DNA from: Mobilicoccus pelagius NBRC 104925
GTDB taxonomy: Bacteria; Actinomycetota; Actinomycetes; Actinomycetales; Dermatophilaceae
Assembly (NCBI RefSeq): GCF_000247995.1
Contig: NZ_BAFE01000009.1
Location: 62,001-126,000, forward strand
Reading direction: 5' to 3'
DNA length: 64,000 nt
The stretch's first letter is position 1. The number at the start of each line of letters is the position of its first letter. Shown here piece by piece: positions 37,694-48,027 of the stretch. Both the position numbers and the translations under genes were made by a program. Under the pieces are notes generated by a model. That model searched no databases. It saw only the letters and a program-made list of their open reading frames with translations, and was not told where the DNA came from.

Positions 37694-38054
37694 TCAGCCC
37701 CGTGACTCCTCCAGGCACCAGGCGTGGTCGTCCTCGACGTCGAACCGTCCCCAAGTTCGGTGCGCAGGCGACGGAACGCCTGCTCCATGCCGTCGGCGTA
37801 CGCCTCCCGCTCGACCGCGTCGGACCAACCCGTGTGGGGGTCGAACCGGGCGAAGAGATCGCCGCACCTGGACAGGAGATCCGTGAGGTCGGCGGACAGC
37901 CGAGGTCGGACGGCTCCAGCGGGTAGTCCTCCCCGCCGGTCTCCCAGAGGGGTCAGCGACGACCGTAGTCGTGGGAGAACCGCACCACGCGCGTCGGATC
38001 CGCCTGTCGCAGGGGGCCCCAGCGTGGGTCGGCCGGTGCGAACGCGTCTCGCAT
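37694..38054 (-). pseudogene. Broken small actinobacterial gene (one nonsense codon, two frameshifts)
   Basis: On the minus strand ATG 38054 starts MRDAFAPADPRWGPLRQ and VVRFSHDYGRR, then hits TGA; in the same frame PLWETGGEDYPLEPSDLG continues. A one-base loss near 37900 moves the frame to SADLTDLLSRCGDLFARFD and VEREAYADGMEQAFRRLRTELGD. Another one-base loss near 37745 moves it to RFDVEDDHAWCLEESRG and a stop. Joined, this gives a coherent protein of about 120 residues resembling small acidic hypothetical proteins of actinobacteria (FSxDYGxxPLW ... RL...L). No function is known. Both losses fall in short C/G runs, so sequencing error is possible for the frameshifts, less so for the stop. 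Confidence 0.7.
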
Positions 38055-38095
38055 GGCGAACTGCTGCCGTCGGCGGCGGATGTCAGACTTCCCCC

Positions 38096-39004
38096 GTGAG
38101 CATCGAGAGCGCCCCCACCCGCCCCGCCGTCCCCTTCACCAAGGGCCACGGCACCCAGAACGACTTCGTCCTCGTCCCCGACCTCGACGGTGCGCGCGGG
38201 CTCACCGATGCGCAGGTGCGGTTCCTCGCCGACCGGCGCGGGGGCATCGGCGGCGACGGGGTGATCCGGGTCGTGCCCACACGGTGCGCCGAGGAGTCCG
38301 AGGTGCGCGCCCTCGCGGACGAGGCGGAGTGGTTCATGGACTACCGCAACGCCGACGGGTCGCGGGCGGAGATGTGCGGCAACGGGACTCGCGTCTTCGT
38401 CGCCTACCTCCTGCGTGAGGGGCTCGCCTCCGGCCCGGAGGCCGCGATCGCGACGCGCGCCGGCGTCAAGGTGGCCCGCGTGTCGGAGGGGGAGAACGGT
38501 GAACCCTCGTACGCGGTCGACCTCGGACCGTGGCGTGTCACCCACGCCGACACGGTCGGCGCGCAGGGGTACGACACCCTCGTCGCGCTTCCCGGCCTCG
38601 AACCGCTGCCCGGCATGAGCCTCGACCTCGGCAACCCACACGTCGTCATCGCCCTGCCCGACACGGCCGACCTCATGGACCTCGACCTCACGACCGCGCC
38701 CGTGCTCAACCCGGCGCCGGAGTCGGGTGCGAACGTGGAACTCGTCCAGCCCCTCGGCCCGGGGCACCTGCAGATGCGCGTCCACGAACGGGGCGTGGGG
38801 GAGACACGCTCCTGCGGCACCGGTGCAGCGGCCGCCGCGCTCGCGCTCATGACGTGGAGCGGCGCACCGCACGACAACGAGGTGTGGCGCGTCGACGTCC
38901 CGGGCGGCACCCTGCACGTCCGCGCCCTGCCGGGGCAGCGTGTCGAACTCGCCGGTCCCGCCGTGCTCGTCGCCGACGGCGTCGTCGAGACGCCCCGCGA
39001 CTGA
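38096..39004 (+). CDS. dapF: Diaminopimelate epimerase
   Basis: A 302-residue PLP-independent epimerase converting LL- to meso-diaminopimelate for lysine and peptidoglycan. The two catalytic cysteines are visible: C94 in MCGNGTR and C240 in SCGTGAAA; the N-terminal KGHGTQNDFVLV is also typical. GTG 38096 is the start that places this motif 16 residues in. A weak CAGACT ahead of it could serve a leaderless start. dapF usually follows miaA directly; here the btu operon and a broken gene lie between them. Confidence 0.96.
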   Translation: MSIESAPTRPAVPFTKGHGTQNDFVLVPDLDGARGLTDAQVRFLADRRGGIGGDGVIRVVPTRCAEESEVRALADEAEWFMDYRNADGSRAEMCGNGTRVFVAYLLREGLASGPEAAIATRAGVKVARVSEGENGEPSYAVDLGPWRVTHADTVGAQGYDTLVALPGLEPLPGMSLDLGNPHVVIALPDTADLMDLDLTTAPVLNPAPESGANVELVQPLGPGHLQMRVHERGVGETRSCGTGAAAAALALMTWSGAPHDNEVWRVDVPGGTLHVRALPGQRVELAGPAVLVADGVVETPRD

Positions 39005-39126
39005 CGGACGCGGCGTCCCCGCCCTCACGGCTCTCACGCCCGGTCGACACGCCACGCCCCCGGAGGATGACGTCGTCGACCCGACTTCGCGCGGCGCCAC
39101 GGCCCGGGGAAGCGGGAGGTCGTGCG

Positions 39127-39762
39127 TCAGGCGCCTTCGGTGGGCGGGGTGAGGTGGCGGTGGACGGCGAGGACCCGGAACCCCTTCGCCGAGGCGATCC
39201 GCGCGGTCGCGAACTCGGGCCCGAGGGTGCCGCCGAGCCAGGCGTGGAGGGAGTCGGCGCCGAGGTTCTTCTGGACGACGAGGTAGGCGGTGCCGCCGCG
39301 TTCGAGGCGCGGGATCCAGCGCAGGAGCATCTCGTGGAGGGCGGCCTTGCCGACGCGGATCGGCGGGTTAGACCAGATCGTCGCGAACGTCACGTCGTCG
39401 GGCACGTCGTCGGGGCCGACGGCGTGGATGCCGGTGAGGTCGTGGCGGGCCGCGTTGCGGCGCAGGAGGTCGAGGGCGCGGTGGTTGACGTCGACACCCC
39501 ATACCCGCGCCTCGGGGGAGAGCGAGGCGAGCGTGAGCGTGACGGGTCCCCACCCGCAGCCGAGGTCGAGGAGGTCGCCGTGCTCCGGCGGGTCCGGCAC
39601 CGTCCGGAGAAGCACGGACGTGCCGAGGTCGATCCGGTCGGGGCAGAACACCCCCGGCGCGGTCTCGACGGTGAGAGGGCGCCCGGCGATGGGGACGGTC
39701 AGCTCACGTCGCTGGTCGGCGCTCGCGGGGTCGGCGGTGAAGTAGTGCTCCTGCTCGATCAC
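39127..39762 (-). CDS. RsmC-like class I SAM methyltransferase
   Basis: A 211-residue methyltransferase. SAM-binding motif I LLDLGCGWGPVTLTLA and the catalytic NPP loop IWSNPPIRVGKAALHEML match the RsmC/RlmG group that methylates guanines of rRNA. The N-terminal HYFTADPASADQRRELTV is common in the small actinobacterial members, which are half the length of E. coli RsmC. A TAGGCT ending six bases before GTG 39762 and lack of a Shine-Dalgarno suggest leaderless expression. It is convergent with dapF. rRNA as target is inferred from the family. Confidence 0.88.
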   Translation of the reverse strand: MIEQEHYFTADPASADQRRELTVPIAGRPLTVETAPGVFCPDRIDLGTSVLLRTVPDPPEHGDLLDLGCGWGPVTLTLASLSPEARVWGVDVNHRALDLLRRNAARHDLTGIHAVGPDDVPDDVTFATIWSNPPIRVGKAALHEMLLRWIPRLERGGTAYLVVQKNLGADSLHAWLGGTLGPEFATARIASAKGFRVLAVHRHLTPPTEGA

Positions 39763-39768
39763 ACCGCC

Positions 39769-39774
39769 GGAGCC
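39769..39774 (-). promoter_or_regulatory. -10 box of the RsmC-like gene, leaderless
   Basis: Minus-strand TAGGCT stands six bases upstream of the GTG at 39762 with no ribosome binding site between. Confidence 0.45.
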
Positions 39775-39927
39775 TAGCGGGCCACACGGGTGGGGCCGTC
39801 CCGGCGCGCACGGTGGAGCATCCGTCCGGGGCCGGAGACCTTCGCGGCCAGGTGCCACCGGGAATGCCCCTCCCACGGGTGGCGTTGGTGTCGAGGTCAG
39901 TTCCCTCGTCGACTCCTGGAGGTCCCC

Positions 39928-40578
39928 ATGTCCCGCATCGTCGTCATCGGTGGTCACGGCAAGGTCGCGCTGAGGCTCGCGCCGCAGCTCGTCGAGGCGG
40001 GCCACGAGGTCGTCTCGGTGATCCGCAACCCCGAGCACACCGCCGAGGTGGAGAAGACCGGCGCGCAGGCCGAGGTCGCCGACGTGGAGTCCCTCGACGT
40101 CGCCGGTATCGCCGAGGTCCTGCAGGGTGCGGACGCGGTCGTGTGGTCCGCGGGCGCGGGCGGTGGCTCCCCGGAGCGCACGTACGCCGTCGACCGTGAC
40201 GCCGCGATCCGTTCGATGGACGCCGCCGCGCAGGCCGGCGTCTCCCGCTACGTCATGGTGTCGTACTTCGGCGCGGGGCCCGATCACGGCATCGACCCCG
40301 AGAACGGCTTCTACGCCTACGCGGAGGCGAAGGCCGCGGCCGACACGCACCTCAAGGGCACCGACCTGGCCTGGACGATCCTCGGCCCGAGCGCCCTCAC
40401 CCTCGAGCCCGGCACCGGCCGCATCGAGACCGGCGAAGGCGTCTCCGGCAGCGAGGTGAGCCGCGACAACGTCGCCGCCGTCGTCGCCGCCACCCTCGCC
40501 GACGACTCGACGATCCGTCGGGTCATCGAGTTCAACGACGGCGACACGCCCGTCGCCGAGGCGATCCACCAGGGCTGA
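39928..40578 (+). CDS. NAD(P)H-binding SDR-like protein
   Basis: A 216-residue atypical short-chain dehydrogenase (NAD(P)H-binding domain, YwnB/HSCARG-like). The nucleotide loop is VVIGGHGKVALRLAPQL, with the third glycine of GxxGxxG replaced by alanine; later AVVWSAGAGGG, RYVMVSYFGAG and the YAEAKAAADTHLKGTDLAWTIL segment (YxxxK) fit the family. Members act as reductases or redox-sensing proteins; no substrate can be named. ATG 39928 has GGAGG six bases upstream. It is convergent with hyuB, separated by a hairpin. Confidence 0.88.
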   Translation: MSRIVVIGGHGKVALRLAPQLVEAGHEVVSVIRNPEHTAEVEKTGAQAEVADVESLDVAGIAEVLQGADAVVWSAGAGGGSPERTYAVDRDAAIRSMDAAAQAGVSRYVMVSYFGAGPDHGIDPENGFYAYAEAKAAADTHLKGTDLAWTILGPSALTLEPGTGRIETGEGVSGSEVSRDNVAAVVAATLADDSTIRRVIEFNDGDTPVAEAIHQG

Positions 40579-40624
40579 GCGCCGTCCGGCGACCTGGGCC
40601 GGACACACGCCACACGCGCACCGA

Positions 40625-40667
40625 AACGGGCCGCGAGACGGGGAGACCCCCTGTGTCACGGCCCGTT
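40625..40667. terminator. Hairpin between SDR-like gene and hyuB
   Basis: AACGGGCCG (40625-40633) pairs with CGGCCCGTT (40659-40667), with an inner GGGG/CCCC stem. It lies between two convergent genes and could serve both. Confidence 0.55.
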
Positions 40668-40697
40668 CGTGGGCGGTCCGGCGTGTCGGGCCGTCGG

Positions 40698-42710
40698 TCA
40701 GTCGGTCCAGGCCTTCGCGCTGCGGCGGACGAACGCCTCGCGGTACTCGCGCGTCGTCTCGGGGAGGAGCTCACCGGTGCCCCAATCGACGATGACGGCG
40801 TAACGGCGGACGAGGTCGAGGGTGTCGAGCTCGCCCTCGCAGTACCGGCGGGCGACGTCCTCCGGGTCCTCCTCGATCCACCCACGGCGGGAGGCGCGGA
40901 TCTCGTCACGGAGGCGGGTCGTCGCGTCGCTGTCGAGGCGGTACTCGTCGAGCTCGGGGTCGATCGCCTCGACGACCACGCCGTAGTCCTTCGCGGCGCG
41001 GTCGAGGGAGACGTACCCGTCGATGACGTCCTCGAGCACCTCGGCGGGCTCCCGCTCGAGCGGGTCACCGAATCCGCCACCACCGGCGGAGGGGCGGACG
41101 AACGAATCTCCCGGCCCGACGGGGACGGAGGAGAACACGCTGCCGAGGAACCTCTCGTCCTCGGTGTCCTTGTTGAGCCACACACCGTGCGGGTTCGACG
41201 GCAGGCCGCCTTCGAGGCCCCACGTGATGGAGCGTGCGCGGTCGCAGCAGTACGAGATGACGGTGCGTTCGGCGTCGGTGAGCGTGCCACCCTTCTCGAT
41301 GCCGACGCCGCCACGGTGCTTGCCGGGGCCGCCGGAGTCGGTGGCGATGGCGTGGCGGGTGGTGAGGACGGGGGAGAGCCGCTCCTGGCCCTCGACGGGC
41401 TGGACGGCGAGGCCGACGCCGAAGACCGGCGCGGACGTGCCGGATCCGTCACGGCCGCTTCGGCCGCCCCAGCCGCCGGCCATCCAGTCGTACCACATGA
41501 AGTAGGGCTTCTCGGGGGAGCGCGCGTCGCGGCCGCCGACGAGGAGGTACTCGAGGTTGAAGCACCCCGCGAGAGCGCGGTCGGGCATGAGCCCGGACCA
41601 GATCTCGAAGATCGCGTTCATGATCTTCTCGTAGGGGCCAGAGCAGAACCCGGTCACCGCGTGGGGCCAGCCGGCGTTGACGACCGAGCCCTCCTCACCG
41701 ATGTCGGCCGAGACCGCCCGGTAGAAGCCGGAGTTGAGCGGCACGTCGGGGAAGAACGTCTTGGTTCCCGCGTAGAGCGCCGAGTGGGTCGTGCCGTACC
41801 CGGAGTTGAGGAACGACGCGACGGCGGGCGCGGATCCCTCGAGGTCGTAGTGGATCTGGTCGCCCTCGATGCGGAGGGTGACGACGATGGGCACGAGGCC
41901 CTCGCCGCGGCCGGGGTCGCTGTCGAGGTAGTCGGTCGTCGTCCACTCCCCGTCGGGGAGCTCGGCGACGCGCTTGCGGACGAGGGTCTCGACGTAGTCC
42001 TGCACCTCCTCCATCGCCGCGACGATCGTGTCCTTGCCGTACCGCTCGACGAGGCGGAGGATGTCGCGCTCGCACACGGCCGTCGCCTCGGACTGGGCGT
42101 GCAGGTCGCCGAGGCTCACGCCGGGGGAGCGGGTGTTCTCGACGAGGAGCGCGGCGACGTCGTAGCGGAACGTGCCGCGGTCGAAGATCCGGATGGCCGG
42201 GATGCGGAGGCCCTCGCCGAAGTGCTCGGTCGCGTTGACGTCGAAGCTGCCCGGCACGTTGCCGCCGATGTCAGCCCAGTGCCCCTTGTTCTGCGCGAAC
42301 GCGATGATCTCGTCGTCGACGAAGATCGGGCGGATGAAGCTCACGTCGTTGAAGTGGGTGCCGCCCCGGTAGGGGTCGTTGATCGCGAAGACGTCGCCGG
42401 GGTGGATGTCGTCGCCGAACTGCTCGAGGACGGCCTGGCACTGGAAGTGGAGCGTCCCGACGTGGACGGCGATGTCCTGGCTGCCCTGCATCACCGTGTT
42501 GCCCTTGGCGTCGCACAGGGCGGAGGAGAAGTCGCGGCTGTAGATGACGAAGCTGTAGCAGGTGCGGAGGATCTGCTCGCTCATGAGGTCCACGGACGTC
42601 GTGAACGCGTTCTTGAGCACCTCGAACGTCACCGGGTCGAGGGAGCGGCGGGAGGCGGCCGCGGCCGCCTCGGCGACGTCGACGGCGGGGGTGGTCGTCT
42701 GGGCGGTCAT
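40698..42710 (-). CDS. hyuB: Hydantoinase B/5-oxoprolinase family protein
   Basis: A 670-residue protein matching the HyuB subunit family: VTFEVLKNAFTTSVDLMSEQI, YSRDFSSALCDAKGN, and NDPYRGGTHFNDVSFIRPIF at the N-terminus, then HRGGVGIEKGGTL and the C-terminal PSAGGGGFGDPLEREPAEVLEDV. With HyuA such proteins form ATP-dependent ring-opening hydrolases (N-methylhydantoinase, 5-oxoprolinase) or carboxylases (acetone/acetophenone type). The last about 70 residues extend past the glycine-rich motif. It starts one base after the hyuA stop (TGACATG). The substrate is not known. Confidence 0.92.
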   Translation of the reverse strand: MTAQTTTPAVDVAEAAAAASRRSLDPVTFEVLKNAFTTSVDLMSEQILRTCYSFVIYSRDFSSALCDAKGNTVMQGSQDIAVHVGTLHFQCQAVLEQFGDDIHPGDVFAINDPYRGGTHFNDVSFIRPIFVDDEIIAFAQNKGHWADIGGNVPGSFDVNATEHFGEGLRIPAIRIFDRGTFRYDVAALLVENTRSPGVSLGDLHAQSEATAVCERDILRLVERYGKDTIVAAMEEVQDYVETLVRKRVAELPDGEWTTTDYLDSDPGRGEGLVPIVVTLRIEGDQIHYDLEGSAPAVASFLNSGYGTTHSALYAGTKTFFPDVPLNSGFYRAVSADIGEEGSVVNAGWPHAVTGFCSGPYEKIMNAIFEIWSGLMPDRALAGCFNLEYLLVGGRDARSPEKPYFMWYDWMAGGWGGRSGRDGSGTSAPVFGVGLAVQPVEGQERLSPVLTTRHAIATDSGGPGKHRGGVGIEKGGTLTDAERTVISYCCDRARSITWGLEGGLPSNPHGVWLNKDTEDERFLGSVFSSVPVGPGDSFVRPSAGGGGFGDPLEREPAEVLEDVIDGYVSLDRAAKDYGVVVEAIDPELDEYRLDSDATTRLRDEIRASRRGWIEEDPEDVARRYCEGELDTLDLVRRYAVIVDWGTGELLPETTREYREAFVRRSAKAWTD

Positions 42711-42711
42711 G

Positions 42712-44775
42712 TCAGGCCTCCTTGCGGTCGCGGGGCGCGGCGGCGTCGTCGAGGTGGATGCGGATGTTGAGCCATTCGTCGATCTCGGCGCGGGTGCCGG
42801 GCGGCACGACCGTCGTGGAGTCGAACTGGTCGACGATCGCCGGCCCGGAGAACGTCGTCCCGGCGGGGAGGGAGTCGCGGTCGTGGACCGGGGCCTCGAC
42901 CCAGCCGGTCTCCTCGAACCACGCACGGCGGTGGGAGGCGGGCTCGGGGTCGGCCGTGCCGGTGCGCTCACGCTTGGGGAACGCCGGCTTCGGCGTCGTG
43001 CCGATCGCGCTGAGGCCGAGCTGGTAGAGCTCGACGGGCGCGTCGTCGCGGCGGAAGGCGAACTCGCGTTCGTGCTGCTCGTGGAACCGGGCGACGGCCT
43101 CCTCCAGCGCATCGGGGCCGGAGCCGACCTCGACGGCGAGGGAACGCCATTGGCCCTCGTACCGCATGCTGATCGACCGCTGGAGGACGGCGTTCTCGGG
43201 GCCCACCCCCTCGTGGCGGAGCCGTTCGCTCGCCTCGGCCTCGAGGGCGGTGAACGCCTCCTCGAGCTCGTCGGGGTCCACCTCGTCGGCGTCGTGGTGG
43301 AACATCGTCGTGAGGTCGTGGCGGATGTCGACGAGAAGGCAGCCGAGCGCCGAGGTCACGCCCGGGTTGGGCGGGACGATGACGGTGGGGATCGACAGCT
43401 CCTTCGCCACCTCGGCGCCGTGCAGCGCGCCGGCGCCACCGAACGCGACGAGGGCGAAGTCGCGCGGGTCGAGGCCGCGGCGGATCGAGACGAGGCGCAC
43501 CGCGTCGGACATGTTCGCGTTGGCGACCTTGAGGACGGCGCCCGCCGCCTCCTCCCGCGACATGTCGAGCGGCCCGGCGACGTGCTCGTCGAGCGCCTTC
43601 TCGGAGCGGTCGCGGTCGAGGGTCTTCGCGCCGCCCGCGAGGGTGGTGCCGAGTCGACCGAGGGCGAGGTTGGCGTCGGTGTTCGTCGCCTCCGTGCCGC
43701 CCGTGCCGTAGCAGGAGGGGCCGGGGTCGGCGCCCGCGGACTGGGGACCGTTGCGCAGGGAGCCGGCCGGGTCGATCCACGCGAGCGAACCGCCGCCCGC
43801 GCCGATCGTGAGGACCTCGATGCTCGGGAACATGATCGGGTGGCCGTACTCGACCTGCCACTCCTTGGTGACGCGGAGTTCGCCGCCGTGGACGACGCAG
43901 ATGTCGGTGCTCGTGCCGCCCATGTCGAGGCCGATCGCGTTGTCGTACCCGCACTGGGTCGCGATGTGCCGACACGCGATCGCGCCGGCCGCGATGCCGG
44001 AGGCCGCGAGACGGACGGGGTACTGGGAGACCATGCGCGGCGTCATCGAGCCGCCACCGGAGTGGAGCAGGAGGAGGTCGCCCTCGTAGCCGCCCTCCTC
44101 GAGCCGGTCGGCGAGGCGGTCGACGTATCCGCTCACGAGCGGGGCGAGGACGGCGTTCGCGACCGTCGTGTTGAACCGGTCGAACTCGAAGATCTCGGGA
44201 AGGATCGATGCCGAGGTCGAGATCGACGCCTCCGGCATCTCCTCGGCGAGGATCTCCTTCATCCGCTCCTCGTGGGCCGGGTTGGCGTAGGAGTTGAGGA
44301 AGCAGACCGCGACGGTGTCCGCACCACGCCGACGGAGGAGCTTGGCGAGACGCCGGGCCTCCTCCTCGTCGAGGGGCTCGACGACCTGGCCGTCGTAGTC
44401 GATGCGCTCGGTCACCTCGAAGCGGTCACGGCGACGGATGTAGGGCGGCGTGACGTCGTGGTAGGCGTCCCACAGGTCGTCCTTCGTCCCGTCGCGGATC
44501 TCGAGGACGTCGCGGAACCCCTTCGTCGTCACCATGGCCGCGGCCGGGAAACGCCGCGTGATGAGAGCGTTCGTCGCGACGGTCGTTCCGTGCGAGAAGA
44601 GGGACACGTCCGAGAGCTCGATCTGCGCGCGCTCGACGCCGGCCATGACGGCACGCATCGGGTCGTCGGGCGTCGAGGGGACCTTGCTGACGTAGGACTC
44701 CTTCGTGTCCTCGTCCACGACGAAGACATCGGTGAACGTTCCGCCGACGTCGACGGCGACTCGCTGTGGGCCCAC
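42712..44775 (-). CDS. hyuA: Hydantoinase A/5-oxoprolinase family protein
   Basis: A 687-residue ATP-binding subunit. The phosphate-binding motif DVGGTFTDVF is at residues 9-18, followed by SHGTTVATNALITR, and the second ATPase motif IGLDMGGTSTDICVV; CLLVDIRHDL and GPAIVDQFDSTTVVPPGT mark the C-terminal part. I start at GTG 44775 because AGGAGG lies six bases upstream; an in-frame ATG (44790) just before it overlaps that Shine-Dalgarno and could add five residues. With hyuB it forms a two-gene operon, divergent from the PucR-type regulator. Confidence 0.92.
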   Translation of the reverse strand: MGPQRVAVDVGGTFTDVFVVDEDTKESYVSKVPSTPDDPMRAVMAGVERAQIELSDVSLFSHGTTVATNALITRRFPAAAMVTTKGFRDVLEIRDGTKDDLWDAYHDVTPPYIRRRDRFEVTERIDYDGQVVEPLDEEEARRLAKLLRRRGADTVAVCFLNSYANPAHEERMKEILAEEMPEASISTSASILPEIFEFDRFNTTVANAVLAPLVSGYVDRLADRLEEGGYEGDLLLLHSGGGSMTPRMVSQYPVRLAASGIAAGAIACRHIATQCGYDNAIGLDMGGTSTDICVVHGGELRVTKEWQVEYGHPIMFPSIEVLTIGAGGGSLAWIDPAGSLRNGPQSAGADPGPSCYGTGGTEATNTDANLALGRLGTTLAGGAKTLDRDRSEKALDEHVAGPLDMSREEAAGAVLKVANANMSDAVRLVSIRRGLDPRDFALVAFGGAGALHGAEVAKELSIPTVIVPPNPGVTSALGCLLVDIRHDLTTMFHHDADEVDPDELEEAFTALEAEASERLRHEGVGPENAVLQRSISMRYEGQWRSLAVEVGSGPDALEEAVARFHEQHEREFAFRRDDAPVELYQLGLSAIGTTPKPAFPKRERTGTADPEPASHRRAWFEETGWVEAPVHDRDSLPAGTTFSGPAIVDQFDSTTVVPPGTRAEIDEWLNIRIHLDDAAAPRDRKEA

Positions 44776-44917
44776 GGGGCACCTCCTCATGAGTTGGGGT
44801 CCGGCCGAGGGGATCTCACGACGGGCGGGCCGGGCGCCTCGCTGCGTTTGGCGGCTACCTTGCCCGTGGCCCGAGCCGCTCGTCACTGGCCGATCCACGA
44901 TCCGGGGTGGGATTCTT

Positions 44918-44931
44918 TGTGCGATCGCACA
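44918..44931. promoter_or_regulatory. Perfect palindrome between hyuA and pucR-type gene
   Basis: TGTGCGATCGCACA is a perfect 14-bp palindrome in the 213-base divergent region, 58 bases before the regulator start and 143 before hyuA. Its site makes it the best candidate operator for the divergent PucR-type regulator. Confidence 0.6.
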
Positions 44932-44988
44932 GTCGCGTCGTCCACATCCAGGTCGGGGGCCTGCGGGCGCCGCAAGGACGGAGGAGAG

Positions 44989-46323
44989 ATGGTGGACGGG
45001 GTCGACGAGGCCGCCGAGGAGATCCGGCGGCTCCGGCGCGAACTGTGGTTCCACGGCGAGCTGCTCGCCGCGCTCGGCGACGACCGCCCACTCCAGGCGC
45101 TCATCGCTCGCCTCGGGCAGCTCGTCCGCGGCACCGCGGTGCTCTACGACGACGCGGGCCGCATCGCCGCCTCGGTCGGTGAGGGGCCGGTGCGTCTCCT
45201 CTGGCACGAGCTCGCCCATCGCGAACGTGCCTTCACGAGTCTCGACCTCGGCCGCTACCGGGTGCTCGCCTCGCCGGTCGTCATGCGCGGCGCCGGGTAC
45301 TGGGTCGCCGTGGTGTCGAGGGACGCGGCGATCGTCGAGGAGGACGGTGAACCGCTGCTCCTCACGGCGCAGGGCATGCTCTCGGCGATGCGAGGCGCCC
45401 GGTCCCTCGCCCGCACGCAGGAACTCACGCGGGCGCGGCATCTCGTGACGATCCTGCGCGGCGAGGTCACGGCCGACCGCGTGCCGCAGGTGTGGCGGCG
45501 GCTGCGTGAGCTGCGGTTCACCGTCAACCAACCGCTTCGGGCGGTCGCGGCGACGCTCGTCGACCCCTCGGGCGACACCCCACGTCGCCGGGCCGATCGC
45601 CTCGAGACCCTCCACGAGCGCGCCTACCTCGCAGGTCTCCCGCTGGTCCTCGCCGACGCGCCGCCGGGCGCCCCGTCGGAGGCCGGACACCGGGAGGCCT
45701 CGGTCCTTGCGCTCGTCGGCGACGAGCCGGCACTCACGGCGTGGCTCGACCGTCTCGCGACCGCCCATGTCGTCGGCGTGAGCGAACCCTTCGTCGACCT
45801 CACGGCCGCCCCCGCCGCCTACCGCGACGCCGACATGGCGATGCAGGTCGCCCTCCTCGGTCGGGAGAACGCCCGACGGGCGGGTGTCGACGGCCGCGCT
45901 CGCGAGACGGGCCGGGCTCGCGACGGGGGATGGGCGCGTGAAGGCGGCCGTGCGGGAACGGGGCGAGAGGCGTCGGATCGGAGGAGCGTCGAGGAGGGCG
46001 CGATCGTGCGCTTCGAGGACGTCGACCTCGCTCGCTGGCTCCTGTCGAGCCGTCCCCCGTCCGATCTCGCCGAGCGGGTCCGGCGCCAGTTCGGGCCGGT
46101 CCTCGAGAACGCCGACCTCCACGAGACGCTCGTCGTCCACCTCGCGCTCGGCCTCGACGTCGGAGCCACGGCACGACGGTTGTTCCTCCACCCCAACACC
46201 GTCCGGTACCGCCTGCGCCGGATCGAGGAGACGCTCGGCGCGCCCGTCTCGTCCGCCGGGGTCGTCGCCAACGCCTACCTCGCGTTCCTCGAGGAGATCG
46301 TCCGCGTGCCCCCGCAGGAGTGA
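44989..46323 (+). CDS. PucR-type transcriptional regulator
   Basis: A 444-residue regulator. The C-terminal helix-turn-helix of the PucR/CdaR type is clear: LHETLVVHLALGLDVGATARRL then FLHPNTVRYRLRRIEETLG. The N-terminal part (about 1-140) looks like a GAF-like sensing domain, the middle like the degenerate GGDEF-related domain of this family. A linker near residues 297-335 is rich in ARE/GRAR repeats and absent from typical members. ATG 44989 has GGAGAG close upstream. It likely controls hyuAB, divergent from it, in response to their substrate. Confidence 0.9.
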   Translation: MVDGVDEAAEEIRRLRRELWFHGELLAALGDDRPLQALIARLGQLVRGTAVLYDDAGRIAASVGEGPVRLLWHELAHRERAFTSLDLGRYRVLASPVVMRGAGYWVAVVSRDAAIVEEDGEPLLLTAQGMLSAMRGARSLARTQELTRARHLVTILRGEVTADRVPQVWRRLRELRFTVNQPLRAVAATLVDPSGDTPRRRADRLETLHERAYLAGLPLVLADAPPGAPSEAGHREASVLALVGDEPALTAWLDRLATAHVVGVSEPFVDLTAAPAAYRDADMAMQVALLGRENARRAGVDGRARETGRARDGGWAREGGRAGTGREASDRRSVEEGAIVRFEDVDLARWLLSSRPPSDLAERVRRQFGPVLENADLHETLVVHLALGLDVGATARRLFLHPNTVRYRLRRIEETLGAPVSSAGVVANAYLAFLEEIVRVPPQE

Positions 46324-46474
46324 CGTCGACATGGGCCCACGCCTCGCCGCCGCCGCGGGGACCGCGCCGCCCGGGCCGATCCGGCGACCGGGCGGAATGA
46401 GGACGACCCGCCCGGACGTTGACGGAGGAAAACATCTCGCCCCGACCGCGGGCGTCTGCGACCCTGAGAGGGAT

Positions 46475-47956
<1,482 letters not shown>

Positions 47957-48027
47957 CGGGGCCTCGCCCCACGAACGACGTGCGCGCCGGTTCACCACGC
48001 TGGCCGGCCCGCCGGAGAGAAGGATCC

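Noticed and set aside
42562-44988. Long plus-strand open frame leading into the PucR-type gene
   Set aside because: The part before 44989 is antisense to hyuA and hyuB, while a Shine-Dalgarno and the regulator's own N-terminus sit at 44989.
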